NCBI GenBank assembly: GCA_023379935.1 | Contig: JAMCPD010000006.1 | Coordinates: 1 to 58,598 of the forward strand | DNA from: Actinomycetota bacterium | GTDB taxonomy: Bacteria; Actinomycetota; Acidimicrobiia; Acidimicrobiales; JAMCPD01 | Direction: 5' to 3' | Length of the DNA: 58,598 bases | Shown here: in pieces, positions 43,224-51,775 of the stretch | Position numbering within the stretch: position 1 is the first letter of the stretch | How the letters are laid out: every line of letters starts with the position of its first letter | The notes under the pieces: model-generated | Databases searched by the model: none | The model's input: only the letters and a program-made list of their open reading frames with translations | What the model was told of the DNA's origin: nothing | Translations under genes and position numbers: made by a program

Positions 43224-44587
43224 GCATACTACTTGAACGCTTGTTGGCAAAGGATTCCGCCTTGTGGCCACAGCCTAACGTTTCCGCCAATCGCCTTGAT
43301 TGGATTGACTCCCCACATATAATGCGTCAACAAGCAAAAGACCTTCTTAGCTGGGCAAATACAGTTGATGCCGAAAAGATTGTCTTGCTGGGCATGGGGG
43401 GCTCTTCGCTTGGACCGCTGGTACTCAGCTCCTCATCTCAAACCTCATCGCGTCAACTGATCGTGCTTGATACAACCGATCCTAAAACTATCGAAGAAGT
43501 AGACTTCCGTGATGCCTTTGTCGTAGTATCATCCAAATCCGGAACTACCCTTGAGCCAAACTGCTTAATGTCCTATGCACTCTCTAAGATATCCGACACC
43601 TCCCGTTACGTAGCAATTACTGACCCTAATACCCCGCTGGCCAAACTCTCCGATGAGCTTAGATTTTCCCGCACTTTCCTAAACTCCCCCGATATCGGCG
43701 GTCGTTATTCAGTGCTGTCCTATTTCGGAATGGTGCCGGCGGCACTGTTAGGTATTGACATAGCTGAACTTTGTGAACGAGCTGTTGATGCCAACAAGGA
43801 AGATGCCGTTGAAATGGGAGTACAGATGGGCAAAGCCGCACTTTTAGGACAAGACAAGGTGACAATTGTCATACCGGCTGAATTTTCAGCTTTTGGGCTG
43901 TGGGTTGAACAGCTGATAGCGGAGTCCACCGGTAAAAAAGGAACCGGTCTTGTACCGGTACCGACAACAGAATCAGAGGTTGGTCCAGATCGAAATGTCA
44001 TAAACGTAGAGATAAACAACCTCTACGATCTTGGAGAACAGTTCTACCGCTGGGAAATCGCAACCGCTGTTGCCGGGCACATCCTTGAAATAGATCCATT
44101 TGACGAACCGAATGTTGCGGAATCAAAGGAAAATACCTTGCGGGTATTAGAATCCCTGCCGCTTCACAACATTGAAAGCAAGGATCCTTCTTGCTTAATT
44201 GGATGGCTCAAGGATACCGCTGAACCCGCCAAAGACTATATCTCACTACAGGCTTGGTTGCCCTATGGTCAAGATAACGATCTTTTGACACTAAGAAACA
44301 AGATACGCGACTTAATGGATGGGATGGCCGTAACGGCCGCTTACGGACCGCGTTTCCTCCACTCTACGGGACAACTGCACAAAGGCGGTCCGAATACTAT
44401 GGTTGGTGTTGAATTCATACCGACATCGCAAACCGCCGATTTGGCTATACCGGGTTATCCTTATGACTTTGCAACTTTAATCAAGGCTCAAGTAATCGGT
44501 GATCATCAGAGCCTTGTTTCACACGGACGCAGAGTTATAACAATAGCTGCAGACACTTTGGGCGATGTACTGTCCAAGTCTTTTTGA
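43220..44587 (+). CDS. pgi: Glucose-6-phosphate isomerase
   Basis: 455 residues, the short form. LGMGGSSLGPLVL, VVSSKSGTTLEPN (sugar-phosphate-binding loop), GLVPVPTTESEVG and FLHSTGQLHKGGPN are visible. Interconverts glucose-6-phosphate and fructose-6-phosphate. GTG start overlaps tal (GTGA). Confidence 0.93.
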   Translation: MSILLERLLAKDSALWPQPNVSANRLDWIDSPHIMRQQAKDLLSWANTVDAEKIVLLGMGGSSLGPLVLSSSSQTSSRQLIVLDTTDPKTIEEVDFRDAFVVVSSKSGTTLEPNCLMSYALSKISDTSRYVAITDPNTPLAKLSDELRFSRTFLNSPDIGGRYSVLSYFGMVPAALLGIDIAELCERAVDANKEDAVEMGVQMGKAALLGQDKVTIVIPAEFSAFGLWVEQLIAESTGKKGTGLVPVPTTESEVGPDRNVINVEINNLYDLGEQFYRWEIATAVAGHILEIDPFDEPNVAESKENTLRVLESLPLHNIESKDPSCLIGWLKDTAEPAKDYISLQAWLPYGQDNDLLTLRNKIRDLMDGMAVTAAYGPRFLHSTGQLHKGGPNTMVGVEFIPTSQTADLAIPGYPYDFATLIKAQVIGDHQSLVSHGRRVITIAADTLGDVLSKSF

Positions 44588-44783
44588 AATACCAAAGAAA
44601 ACGGTAAACCAACCCGCATAACAGGAACAAGATTTATCTTTGACTTTTCCGCCAAACCAACGGAAAAAGCCGCTTATAATGCTTAGGGAGACGCCGACAA
44701 CAGTTATTCACAATATAAGGTATTCTTTATAGATATAATCAAGGCATACCATCAAGATAGACACGAAAAGGAGATTATAGTTC
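44588..44783. promoter_or_regulatory. Intergenic region with stem-loop and gnd promoter candidate
   Basis: A perfect 7-bp inverted repeat (TTTTCCG/CGGAAAA, about 44646-44667, 9-nt loop) could end pgi transcripts, though no T-tract follows. TATAAT at 44734-44739 is the best -10 for gnd, 44 nt before its ATG; the -35 is unclear. AGGAGA precedes the gnd ATG. Confidence 0.4.
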
Positions 44784-45683
44784 ATGAAACTTGCAATGAT
44801 AGGGTTGGGAAAAATGGGGCTTGGCATGACATCACGTCTTATCAACAATGGACATCAGGTTGTGTGCTTTGATTTGTCCCCAAAGGCGCGTAGCCAGGCC
44901 GGACAGGCTGGTGGTGAAGAAGCAGCCGATTTGAAGGACGCGGTCACAAAACTTGGATCTCCCGCCATCTTGTGGATAATGTTGCCCGCCGGCAGCCCGA
45001 CGGATGACACAATCGATTCATTGATCAACCTATTGAAACCTGGCGATATAGTCATTGAGGGTGGAAACTCCCATTACACCACAGCTGCCGTTTATGCCAA
45101 CAAGCTTGCCGAGAGAAAGGTTGACTTCATTGATGTTGGGGTTTCCGGTGGAGTTTGGGGACTTGAGTATGGATACTGTCTGATGGCGGGCGGAACCAAA
45201 CAGGCCGTCTCTCAAGTCGAACCTATATTCAAAGCCTTGGCCCCCGAAAAAGGTTATGCCCACGTAGGGCCCATAGGAGCCGGACATTTTGTTAAAATGG
45301 TCCACAACGGAATTGAATACGGAATCATGCAGTCATACGCAGAAGGATTCCAACTAATGGATGCGGCTAAGGAGTTTGAGCTTGACCTCTACCAAATATC
45401 CAACATATGGCAGTATGGATCCGTCATACGCTCCTGGCTGCTTGAACTGATCGCAAACTCCCTTGCCCCGGAAGCCGGATTTGAAGACATCAAGGGTGTA
45501 GTAGCGGAATCAGGCGAAGGACGCTGGACTATTCAAGAAGCCATAGACCGTAAAGTACCGACTTGGGTAATCTCGGCTGCTTTGTATGCACGCTTTGCTT
45601 CCCAGGACCCCGATTCGTTTGCGGCACGGCTTGTTGCGGCACAACGCCATCAGTTTGGCGGGCATGCGATCCAAACAACTTAG
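44784..45683 (+). CDS. gnd: 6-phosphogluconate dehydrogenase, short (GndA/YqeC type)
   Basis: Oxidative decarboxylation of 6-phosphogluconate to ribulose-5-phosphate. 299 residues, the shorter form. GLGKMGLGMTSRL is the Rossmann motif; GGNSHYTTA, FIDVGVSGGVWGLEYGYCLM and HFVKMVHNGIEYG (catalytic Lys) match the family. First gene of the gnd-zwf-pgl-fbiC-LOG run. Confidence 0.93.
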   Translation: MKLAMIGLGKMGLGMTSRLINNGHQVVCFDLSPKARSQAGQAGGEEAADLKDAVTKLGSPAILWIMLPAGSPTDDTIDSLINLLKPGDIVIEGGNSHYTTAAVYANKLAERKVDFIDVGVSGGVWGLEYGYCLMAGGTKQAVSQVEPIFKALAPEKGYAHVGPIGAGHFVKMVHNGIEYGIMQSYAEGFQLMDAAKEFELDLYQISNIWQYGSVIRSWLLELIANSLAPEAGFEDIKGVVAESGEGRWTIQEAIDRKVPTWVISAALYARFASQDPDSFAARLVAAQRHQFGGHAIQTT

Positions 45684-45689
45684 ACTCGC

Positions 45690-47258
45690 ATGAAAACAAC
45701 CGGACAACCAAGACAACCTGAAAAGTTATCCAAATCCGACAGATCTGATATCATAAAAGCCCCACCTCTGGCATTTGTGCTCTTTGGAGCTACCGGGGAC
45801 TTATCTCACAGAAAGATACTGCCCGCATTGGCTAACCTGGCCGCAACGGGAAACCTATCAAACAACTTTTGTCTTATAGGTGTAGCTCTTGATGCTATGG
45901 GCGACGAGGAGTTCCGTGAGATGATAATAAAAACCACCTCACAAACCACCTCAAATTCGGAATGGGAAAACATTGTCGCACAGTCTCGTTACATAGCTGG
46001 AAAATATGAAGACCCTGATACCTTTGAACGGTTAGAACATATATTAAATGAGGTTGATTTAAAGCTTGGGACCGCCGGGAATCGTCTATACTACCTGGCT
46101 ACAATCCCTTCAATGTTTGGAACCCTTGCAAAAACACTGGCAAAGCATAAACTCAACTCTTCCCCCAACCAAGACGGTTCACACGCTGTCAGCGGTAACG
46201 GTTTTTGCCGCATAGTAGTGGAAAAGCCCTACGGCCATGATCTCGAAAGTGCCAAAAAACTTGATGCAATGATACATGAGGCCTTTCATGAAGACCAGAT
46301 CTATCGCATTGACCACTACTTGGGTAAAGAAACCGTACAAAACGTACTTGCTTTACGTTTTGCCAATGCTATCTTTGAACCAATATGGAATCGTCGGTAT
46401 GTAAACCACGTACAGGTGACAGTAGCTGAAAGTATCGGAGTTGAACATCGCGGTGCTTTTTATGAGCAAGCCGGTGCCGTAAGAGATATAGTTCAGAACC
46501 ATGTCATGCAGGTTCTTGCACTTACTTTAATGGAGCCCCCCGCTGTTGCTGATCCTCAAAGCATCCGGGATGAAAAGGTCAAGCTTCTCAAAACCTTGCA
46601 AATCTTGAAGCCGGATGAGGTAAAAACCTCTGTGGTAAGAGGCCAGTATACTCAAGGACAGATTGATGGCAACATAGTACCTGCGTATCGAGCTGAACCG
46701 GGCGTCAACCCTTTAAGTACAACCGAAACCTATGTAGCACTTAGACTGTTCGTCAATAACTGGCGGTGGGAAGGGGTCCCCGTATACATCCGCACGGGTA
46801 AAAGGCTTCCAAAACGCGTCACTGAAGTAGCCGTCCAGTTTCACCAGGTGCCACACCTGTCTTTTGCCGGAAAACTTGCAAGAGAGCTTGATCCGGATGC
46901 AATGATAATAAGAATTCAACCCGATGAGGGGGTATGTATGTGCTTCGGCGCCAAGGTGCCCGGCGAAAGCTTTAAGCTAAAGACAGTCTCTATGGACTTC
47001 TCATACGGTAAGACTTTTGCCCAGCCAAACAGGGATGCCTACGAAAGACTGCTGTTGGATGCCATGATTGGGGATCCGACTCTCTTCATACGAGCTGATG
47101 AGGTAGATCGAGCCTGGCAGGTGGTTGACCCCTTGTTGGAAGCCTTCGCCGACAATACTCCTCCTCTTTCTACTTACGAAGCCGGCAGCTGGGGCCCGGT
47201 AGAAGCCGATCATTTAATCTCCAAATCAGGGCAAGGTCATGCGTGGAGACTACCTTGA
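45690..47258 (+). CDS. zwf: Glucose-6-phosphate 1-dehydrogenase
   Basis: 522 residues. FVLFGATGDLSHRKILPAL is the nucleotide-binding motif, RIDHYLGKETVQN the substrate signature and EKPYGHDLESA the conserved Lys loop. Makes 6-phosphogluconolactone with NADP(H) reduction. It follows gnd by 6 nt and overlaps pgl by 16 bp. Confidence 0.95.
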   Translation: MKTTGQPRQPEKLSKSDRSDIIKAPPLAFVLFGATGDLSHRKILPALANLAATGNLSNNFCLIGVALDAMGDEEFREMIIKTTSQTTSNSEWENIVAQSRYIAGKYEDPDTFERLEHILNEVDLKLGTAGNRLYYLATIPSMFGTLAKTLAKHKLNSSPNQDGSHAVSGNGFCRIVVEKPYGHDLESAKKLDAMIHEAFHEDQIYRIDHYLGKETVQNVLALRFANAIFEPIWNRRYVNHVQVTVAESIGVEHRGAFYEQAGAVRDIVQNHVMQVLALTLMEPPAVADPQSIRDEKVKLLKTLQILKPDEVKTSVVRGQYTQGQIDGNIVPAYRAEPGVNPLSTTETYVALRLFVNNWRWEGVPVYIRTGKRLPKRVTEVAVQFHQVPHLSFAGKLARELDPDAMIIRIQPDEGVCMCFGAKVPGESFKLKTVSMDFSYGKTFAQPNRDAYERLLLDAMIGDPTLFIRADEVDRAWQVVDPLLEAFADNTPPLSTYEAGSWGPVEADHLISKSGQGHAWRLP

Positions 47259-47992
47259 GCACTCCCGAACTGGTTGTAACAGATGATGTACCAAACGAGT
47301 TCTGTAACCGGTTGATAGAAACTGTAAACGCTTGCACCGGCTCCGGTTACTTTCATCTCGCCCTCTGTGGAGGAACAACAGGAAAAGCTTGCTATAAACG
47401 GCTTGCTCAAGGCCCCTACACCCGAATTGATTGGAGTCGCATGCATATATGGTGGGGAGATGAACGTTGTGTAGCCCACCATGATCCGGACTCTAACTAT
47501 TTCATGGCAAATGAGGTTGTTCTGAAACAGCTCTACAGCAACGGTGGTGATCGCAGATGCCTATCACCGGAGTTTGTCCATCCAATGTCATGTGCCGCGA
47601 ACCAACCCACCTCTCACAGATCACCCCTTTGCTACCAAGCCCAACTTGAAAAGCTAGCTGCATCATCACTTGACCTAATCCACCTCGGTATGGGTATAGA
47701 CGGACACACCGCTTCTTTGTTCCCCGACTCTGAGGCTTTAGAAGCCTCCCCCGATGTTTTAGTCACCTTCAACCGCGACCCTCACAACAACAGTCCTCAC
47801 ATGCGTATGACGCTTACCTTATCAGCAATTGCAAAGGCAAAGTTGGCAATTGTCACTGTTATGGGTAAGGATAAACACAATACATTAAAAAAACTGGTAA
47901 ACGGTGCCAATTTACCGGCAGGAAGAATAAGAGCAGAAAAGGTAGTGTGGATAGTTGATCATGATGCAGCACAAGATATCGACAAATTTTAA
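47243..47992 (+). CDS. pgl: 6-phosphogluconolactonase
   Basis: 249 residues. LALCGGTTGKACYKRL, IWWGDERCVAHHDPDSNY and LIHLGMGIDGHTASLFP are the family signatures. Hydrolyses the zwf product. Start GTG 47243 lies inside zwf; its end overlaps fbiC by about 32 bp. Confidence 0.93.
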   Translation: METTLSTPELVVTDDVPNEFCNRLIETVNACTGSGYFHLALCGGTTGKACYKRLAQGPYTRIDWSRMHIWWGDERCVAHHDPDSNYFMANEVVLKQLYSNGGDRRCLSPEFVHPMSCAANQPTSHRSPLCYQAQLEKLAASSLDLIHLGMGIDGHTASLFPDSEALEASPDVLVTFNRDPHNNSPHMRMTLTLSAIAKAKLAIVTVMGKDKHNTLKKLVNGANLPAGRIRAEKVVWIVDHDAAQDIDKF

Positions 47993-50312
47993 AAAAGTAC
48001 ATGAGTTTGCGGATGCTTCTTTTGCGGAACTCGCCTTGCAGGCGAGAAAAATAAGGGACGCGGCGCATGGTAATACCGTTACTTACTCTCCTAAGGTCTT
48101 CATACCTCTGACAAAACTGTGTCAGGACCGTTGCGGTTATTGTACCTTTGCGCAACCTCCGGCACGATTGGAATCACCATACCTTGATCATGATCAAGTC
48201 ATTGAAATTGCCCGAAAGGGACAGGAAGCAAGATGCAGCGAGGCCCTCTTCACCCTTGGCGAGAGACCGGAAAACCGCTACCCCTCCGCAAAACGTTGGT
48301 TGAATGATAACGGTTATGCAACCACCCTTGATTATCTGGCTGATATGGCAAAGTTGGTTAGAGATACAACCGGACTGCTCCCCCATATCAATGCCGGTGC
48401 TTTACACTACGAAGAGTTGGAAAAACTACGTAAGGTCTCTGCTTCAGTCGGTATGATGATAGAGACCTTGAATGATTCGCTTGCGTGCCATGTCTTATCG
48501 GTTGATAAGACATCTGCCAGACGTCTTGAGACCCTCAATGCTGCCGGTGAGCTTAACATTCCATTTACCACCGGAATACTGGTCGGTATAGGTGAAAGTC
48601 GTTCAGAACGTATAGAGGCAATAGAAACAATCGCTGATATTCAAAGGTGCTATGGACACATTCAAGAGGTGATCATTCAAAACTTTCTTCCCAAACCGCG
48701 AACTTCCATGCATGACTGGCCGGAATGCGATAAAGAAGAGTTCTTGTGGACCATAGCAATGGCGCGTATTATATTGCCTCCCGAAGTACACCTTCAGGCT
48801 CCGCCAAACCTACAGAACGACATTGAGGCTTTGCTTGATTCGGGCATAGATGACTTCGGGGGGATATCACCTGTAACAACTGACCACGTAAATCCTGAAA
48901 GACCGTGGCCGAAATTGACTGAACTTACGGCCAGAACTGAAGCACATGGTATGACACTTGTCCCCAGGTTGACTGTTTATCCAGAATATGTCACCAACTA
49001 TAAACGCTGGATCGACGATGATATGCACTTTTTCGTATTTGACCTCTCAGACGCAGAAGGGTTAGCGCGAGAAGATGGGTGGTGTGCTGGCCAAGAGACA
49101 GATCCGCCATCTGTCGTAGCGTTAAATCGCAACAAACCAGTCTCAAATAAGACTAAAGTGACAGAAGTACTCCAAGGAGTAAATATGGGACAAGAGGTGG
49201 GTGAAGATGAGATAATCACCCTGTTTTCCGCACGAGGAAATGATCTTCACAATGTAATCGAAGTGGCAAATGAGCTACGTCAACAAGCAGTAGGCGACAT
49301 AGTTACCTGGGTGTCCAATAGAAATATCAATTACACCAACATCTGTACCTTCCGTTGCCGTTTTTGCGCCTTTTCAAAGGGACCATTGTCACTAAATTTG
49401 CGCGGAAAACCCTATCTCCTTGATATGGAAGAGATCGCTCAAAAAGTTATCCAAGCAGAAGCGGCAGGCGCGACGGAGGTATGCTTGCAAGGTGGAATAC
49501 ATCCCTCCTTTGACGGTGATTACTACCTAAACGTAGTAAGTATCATAAAAGAGGTTGCTCCGAAGATCCATATTCACGGCTTCACCGCTTTGGAAGTCAC
49601 CGAAGGTGCCAAGCGACTTGGCGAGTCTCTTCAATCTTATTTGAAGAGACTTTACGATGCGGGGCTTAGAACTCTCCCCGGAACTGCCGCTGAAATACTT
49701 GACGATGAAATACGAGAAGTTCTGTGTCCAGATAAGATAACTACCGACGAATGGCTGGAGGCACACCGTATAGCACATGGGGTTGGTCTGCGTTCGAATG
49801 TCACGATCATGTTTGGATCGGTTGAATCCCCCAAATACTGGGCTCGTCACCTGATAAGAACAAGGGAGTTGCAATCACAGACCGGCGGCTTTACCGAGTT
49901 TGTCTTGCTGCCATTTGTGCATATGGGCGCACCTATTTACTTACAACGCAAATCACGGCGAGGCCCGACCTTTAGAGAAACTATCCTGATGCACAGCGTC
50001 GGGCGTATCGCTTATAACAACTACATTTCAAACATTCAAACCAGTTGGCCAAAGATGGGAGTGTTGGGAGTACGCCAGGCGCTTGAAGCCGGTGCCAATG
50101 ATTTGGGTGGGACTTTAATGGAAGAGCATATCTCGCGTAGTGCCGGAAGTACCCACGGTCAAAATATGTCACCGGAGGAGTTCCTCGCCATAGTTGAACC
50201 TTTGGGACGAAAGCTGTGTCAACGAAATACCTTATATGAATTAATCAACCAAGACGACTCCCCTCTTCATAACAGTACTGAGCACACAAAAAAATGCCTT
50301 CAGATGACATAA
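47961..50312 (+). CDS. fbiC: FO synthase (CofG-CofH fusion), F420 precursor
   Basis: 783 residues with two radical-SAM domains. The N-terminal CofG part has LCQDRCGYCTF (CxxxCxxC), the C-terminal CofH part CTFRCRFCAFSKG starting about residue 462. Together they make the deazaflavin FO from tyrosine and 5-amino-6-ribitylaminouracil, the chromophore of coenzyme F420. ATG 47961 (or 47964) lies inside pgl. F420 can accept hydride from glucose-6-phosphate in mycobacteria, so its placement behind the pentose-phosphate genes is suggestive. Confidence 0.95.
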   Translation: MMQHKISTNFKKVHEFADASFAELALQARKIRDAAHGNTVTYSPKVFIPLTKLCQDRCGYCTFAQPPARLESPYLDHDQVIEIARKGQEARCSEALFTLGERPENRYPSAKRWLNDNGYATTLDYLADMAKLVRDTTGLLPHINAGALHYEELEKLRKVSASVGMMIETLNDSLACHVLSVDKTSARRLETLNAAGELNIPFTTGILVGIGESRSERIEAIETIADIQRCYGHIQEVIIQNFLPKPRTSMHDWPECDKEEFLWTIAMARIILPPEVHLQAPPNLQNDIEALLDSGIDDFGGISPVTTDHVNPERPWPKLTELTARTEAHGMTLVPRLTVYPEYVTNYKRWIDDDMHFFVFDLSDAEGLAREDGWCAGQETDPPSVVALNRNKPVSNKTKVTEVLQGVNMGQEVGEDEIITLFSARGNDLHNVIEVANELRQQAVGDIVTWVSNRNINYTNICTFRCRFCAFSKGPLSLNLRGKPYLLDMEEIAQKVIQAEAAGATEVCLQGGIHPSFDGDYYLNVVSIIKEVAPKIHIHGFTALEVTEGAKRLGESLQSYLKRLYDAGLRTLPGTAAEILDDEIREVLCPDKITTDEWLEAHRIAHGVGLRSNVTIMFGSVESPKYWARHLIRTRELQSQTGGFTEFVLLPFVHMGAPIYLQRKSRRGPTFRETILMHSVGRIAYNNYISNIQTSWPKMGVLGVRQALEAGANDLGGTLMEEHISRSAGSTHGQNMSPEEFLAIVEPLGRKLCQRNTLYELINQDDSPLHNSTEHTKKCLQMT

Positions 50313-51313
50313 CGCGGCTTATCAAAGAGTTGGTGGCTGCCCTCCATGTAGACCACAATCGTGACGTGGTTTTGGCCATATTGACTAATGCCGCTTTATT
50401 GGCATCACAAGATTCCAATCGACTCAACCTGAAGATAACCAGCGCAGTACTGAAAGAGATGGCGGAAGCCTTTAAGATATTCCAACCTTATAATGATGCC
50501 CGCAAAATCACTATATTTGGATCTGCCAGGGTAACCAACGGAGACCCGCTGTATGCGCAAACCCTGCAACTGGCTGAGCGCATGGCAAAAGCCGGCTGGA
50601 TGGTAATTACAGGGGCCGGACCCGGAATCATGGCAGCAGGCACCGAAGGGGCCGGAAGGGAGATGTCTTTTGGTGTAAACATCCGGCTTCCCGCTGAACA
50701 AAGTGTCAACCAGTTCATAGAGTCAGACCCGAAACTGGTTGAAATGAAGTACTTCTTTACCCGCAAATTAATGTTCATGAAAGAATCAAATGGCTTTGTT
50801 GCGCTACCCGGGGGCTTTGGAACTCAAGATGAGGTTTACGAACTGTTCACCCTGTCACAAACCGGCAAGGGTGAACCGGCACCGATAGTGCTTTTAGATG
50901 TTCAACAAGACAACTACTGGAAAAATTGGGAAAAGTTCTTCTTAGACAACATCGTATCAAGGGGGTTTGCAAGTAAGGACGACTGTGATTTTTATAAGAT
51001 TACAGACAGTGTTGAACTGGCAGTTAGGGAAATACTCGGCTTTTATCGCAACTATCATTCACGCCGATGGGTTGGTCACACAATGATCATCCGGCTAAAA
51101 CATGCTCCCACCAATGACCAGTTGGCAGAGATCAACCGTCGGTTCGCTGATATCTGTGTTGAGGGGAAAATTGACTATAGCGACCCGACAGAAGCCGAAA
51201 AAAAAGACAACGATCATCTGGATTTGGGTCGCATAGCGTTGCGCTTCAATCCGACCTGTTATGGAAGACTTCGCCAACTCATAAACACCTTAAACGACTG
51301 TGTAGATGAATAA
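50294..51313 (+). CDS. LOG-family protein
   Basis: 339 residues with GSARVTNG, VITGAGPGIMAAGTEGA and the family signature PGGFGTQDE, preceded by a Lys/Arg-rich FTRKLMFMKESN. LOG proteins hydrolyse ribose-5-phosphate from nucleotides (cytokinin-type or other). About 65 N-terminal and 70 C-terminal residues outside the core are longer than in small LOGs. The start overlaps fbiC by 19 bp. Confidence 0.88.
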   Translation: MPSDDITRLIKELVAALHVDHNRDVVLAILTNAALLASQDSNRLNLKITSAVLKEMAEAFKIFQPYNDARKITIFGSARVTNGDPLYAQTLQLAERMAKAGWMVITGAGPGIMAAGTEGAGREMSFGVNIRLPAEQSVNQFIESDPKLVEMKYFFTRKLMFMKESNGFVALPGGFGTQDEVYELFTLSQTGKGEPAPIVLLDVQQDNYWKNWEKFFLDNIVSRGFASKDDCDFYKITDSVELAVREILGFYRNYHSRRWVGHTMIIRLKHAPTNDQLAEINRRFADICVEGKIDYSDPTEAEKKDNDHLDLGRIALRFNPTCYGRLRQLINTLNDCVDE

Positions 51314-51775
51314 AAAAAGCCGACAAAGTATGCCATAAAACCAATATTTCAAACAACCTCTTTTTCTCATATGATTACCGAATAGTCGGCAAGTTCCTTC
51401 GAGAAACCGGCTGTTCCTACTCTGATTCGGGAAACTCCAGTTGTTTCAATAAACGAAGCGAAAACCGGTTGCCAAGAGATGGTAACAGTTGAAAGCAGAT
51501 CCCAGTTTGGTTTGCTGACATATAAAACTTCTGTCTTCGGCGAATAGGTATGTAATCAGCAAATGCTTTGTGACATATACTTCTTGTTGACAGCGGAATA
51601 AAATCAAACCACCCTAGGTTAGGAAAGATGGCCTATTGGTGGTATGTATCTACTTAGCTAACGATTCGACAAACCACTTGACTTTCAACTGACAAAAGTT
51701 TATAGTTGTTACTTAGCAAAACCGACAAAGGTAGGGATAGCTCAGGTTATTCTAAAAACAGGACAAGGAGGACCT
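51314..51775. other. Upstream region of the giant surface-protein gene
   Basis: A 462-bp interval with no confident gene. It contains a possible degenerate coding remnant on the minus strand (51367-51555), a GCCGAC/GTCGGC inverted repeat near its left end, and the region that must hold the giant-gene promoter. No riboswitch was recognised. The part from 51706 on is open in the giant frame but has no ribosome-binding site. Confidence 0.45.
51367..51555 (-). pseudogene. Possible coding remnant without start codon
   Basis: The minus strand is open for 62 codons before TGA 51367. The conceptual peptide (for example KPNWDLLSTVTISWQPVF) is protein-like but no ATG/GTG/TTG opens the frame and no family is recognised. 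Such a run could be chance. Confidence 0.2.

Noticed and set aside
44646-44667. Intrinsic terminator after pgi
   Set aside because: The hairpin is perfect but short and no T-tract follows on either strand; noted only within the intergenic entry.
51314-51705. c-di-GMP or c-di-AMP riboswitch before the giant gene
   Set aside because: Some GC-rich hairpin potential exists, but none of the conserved aptamer motifs are present.
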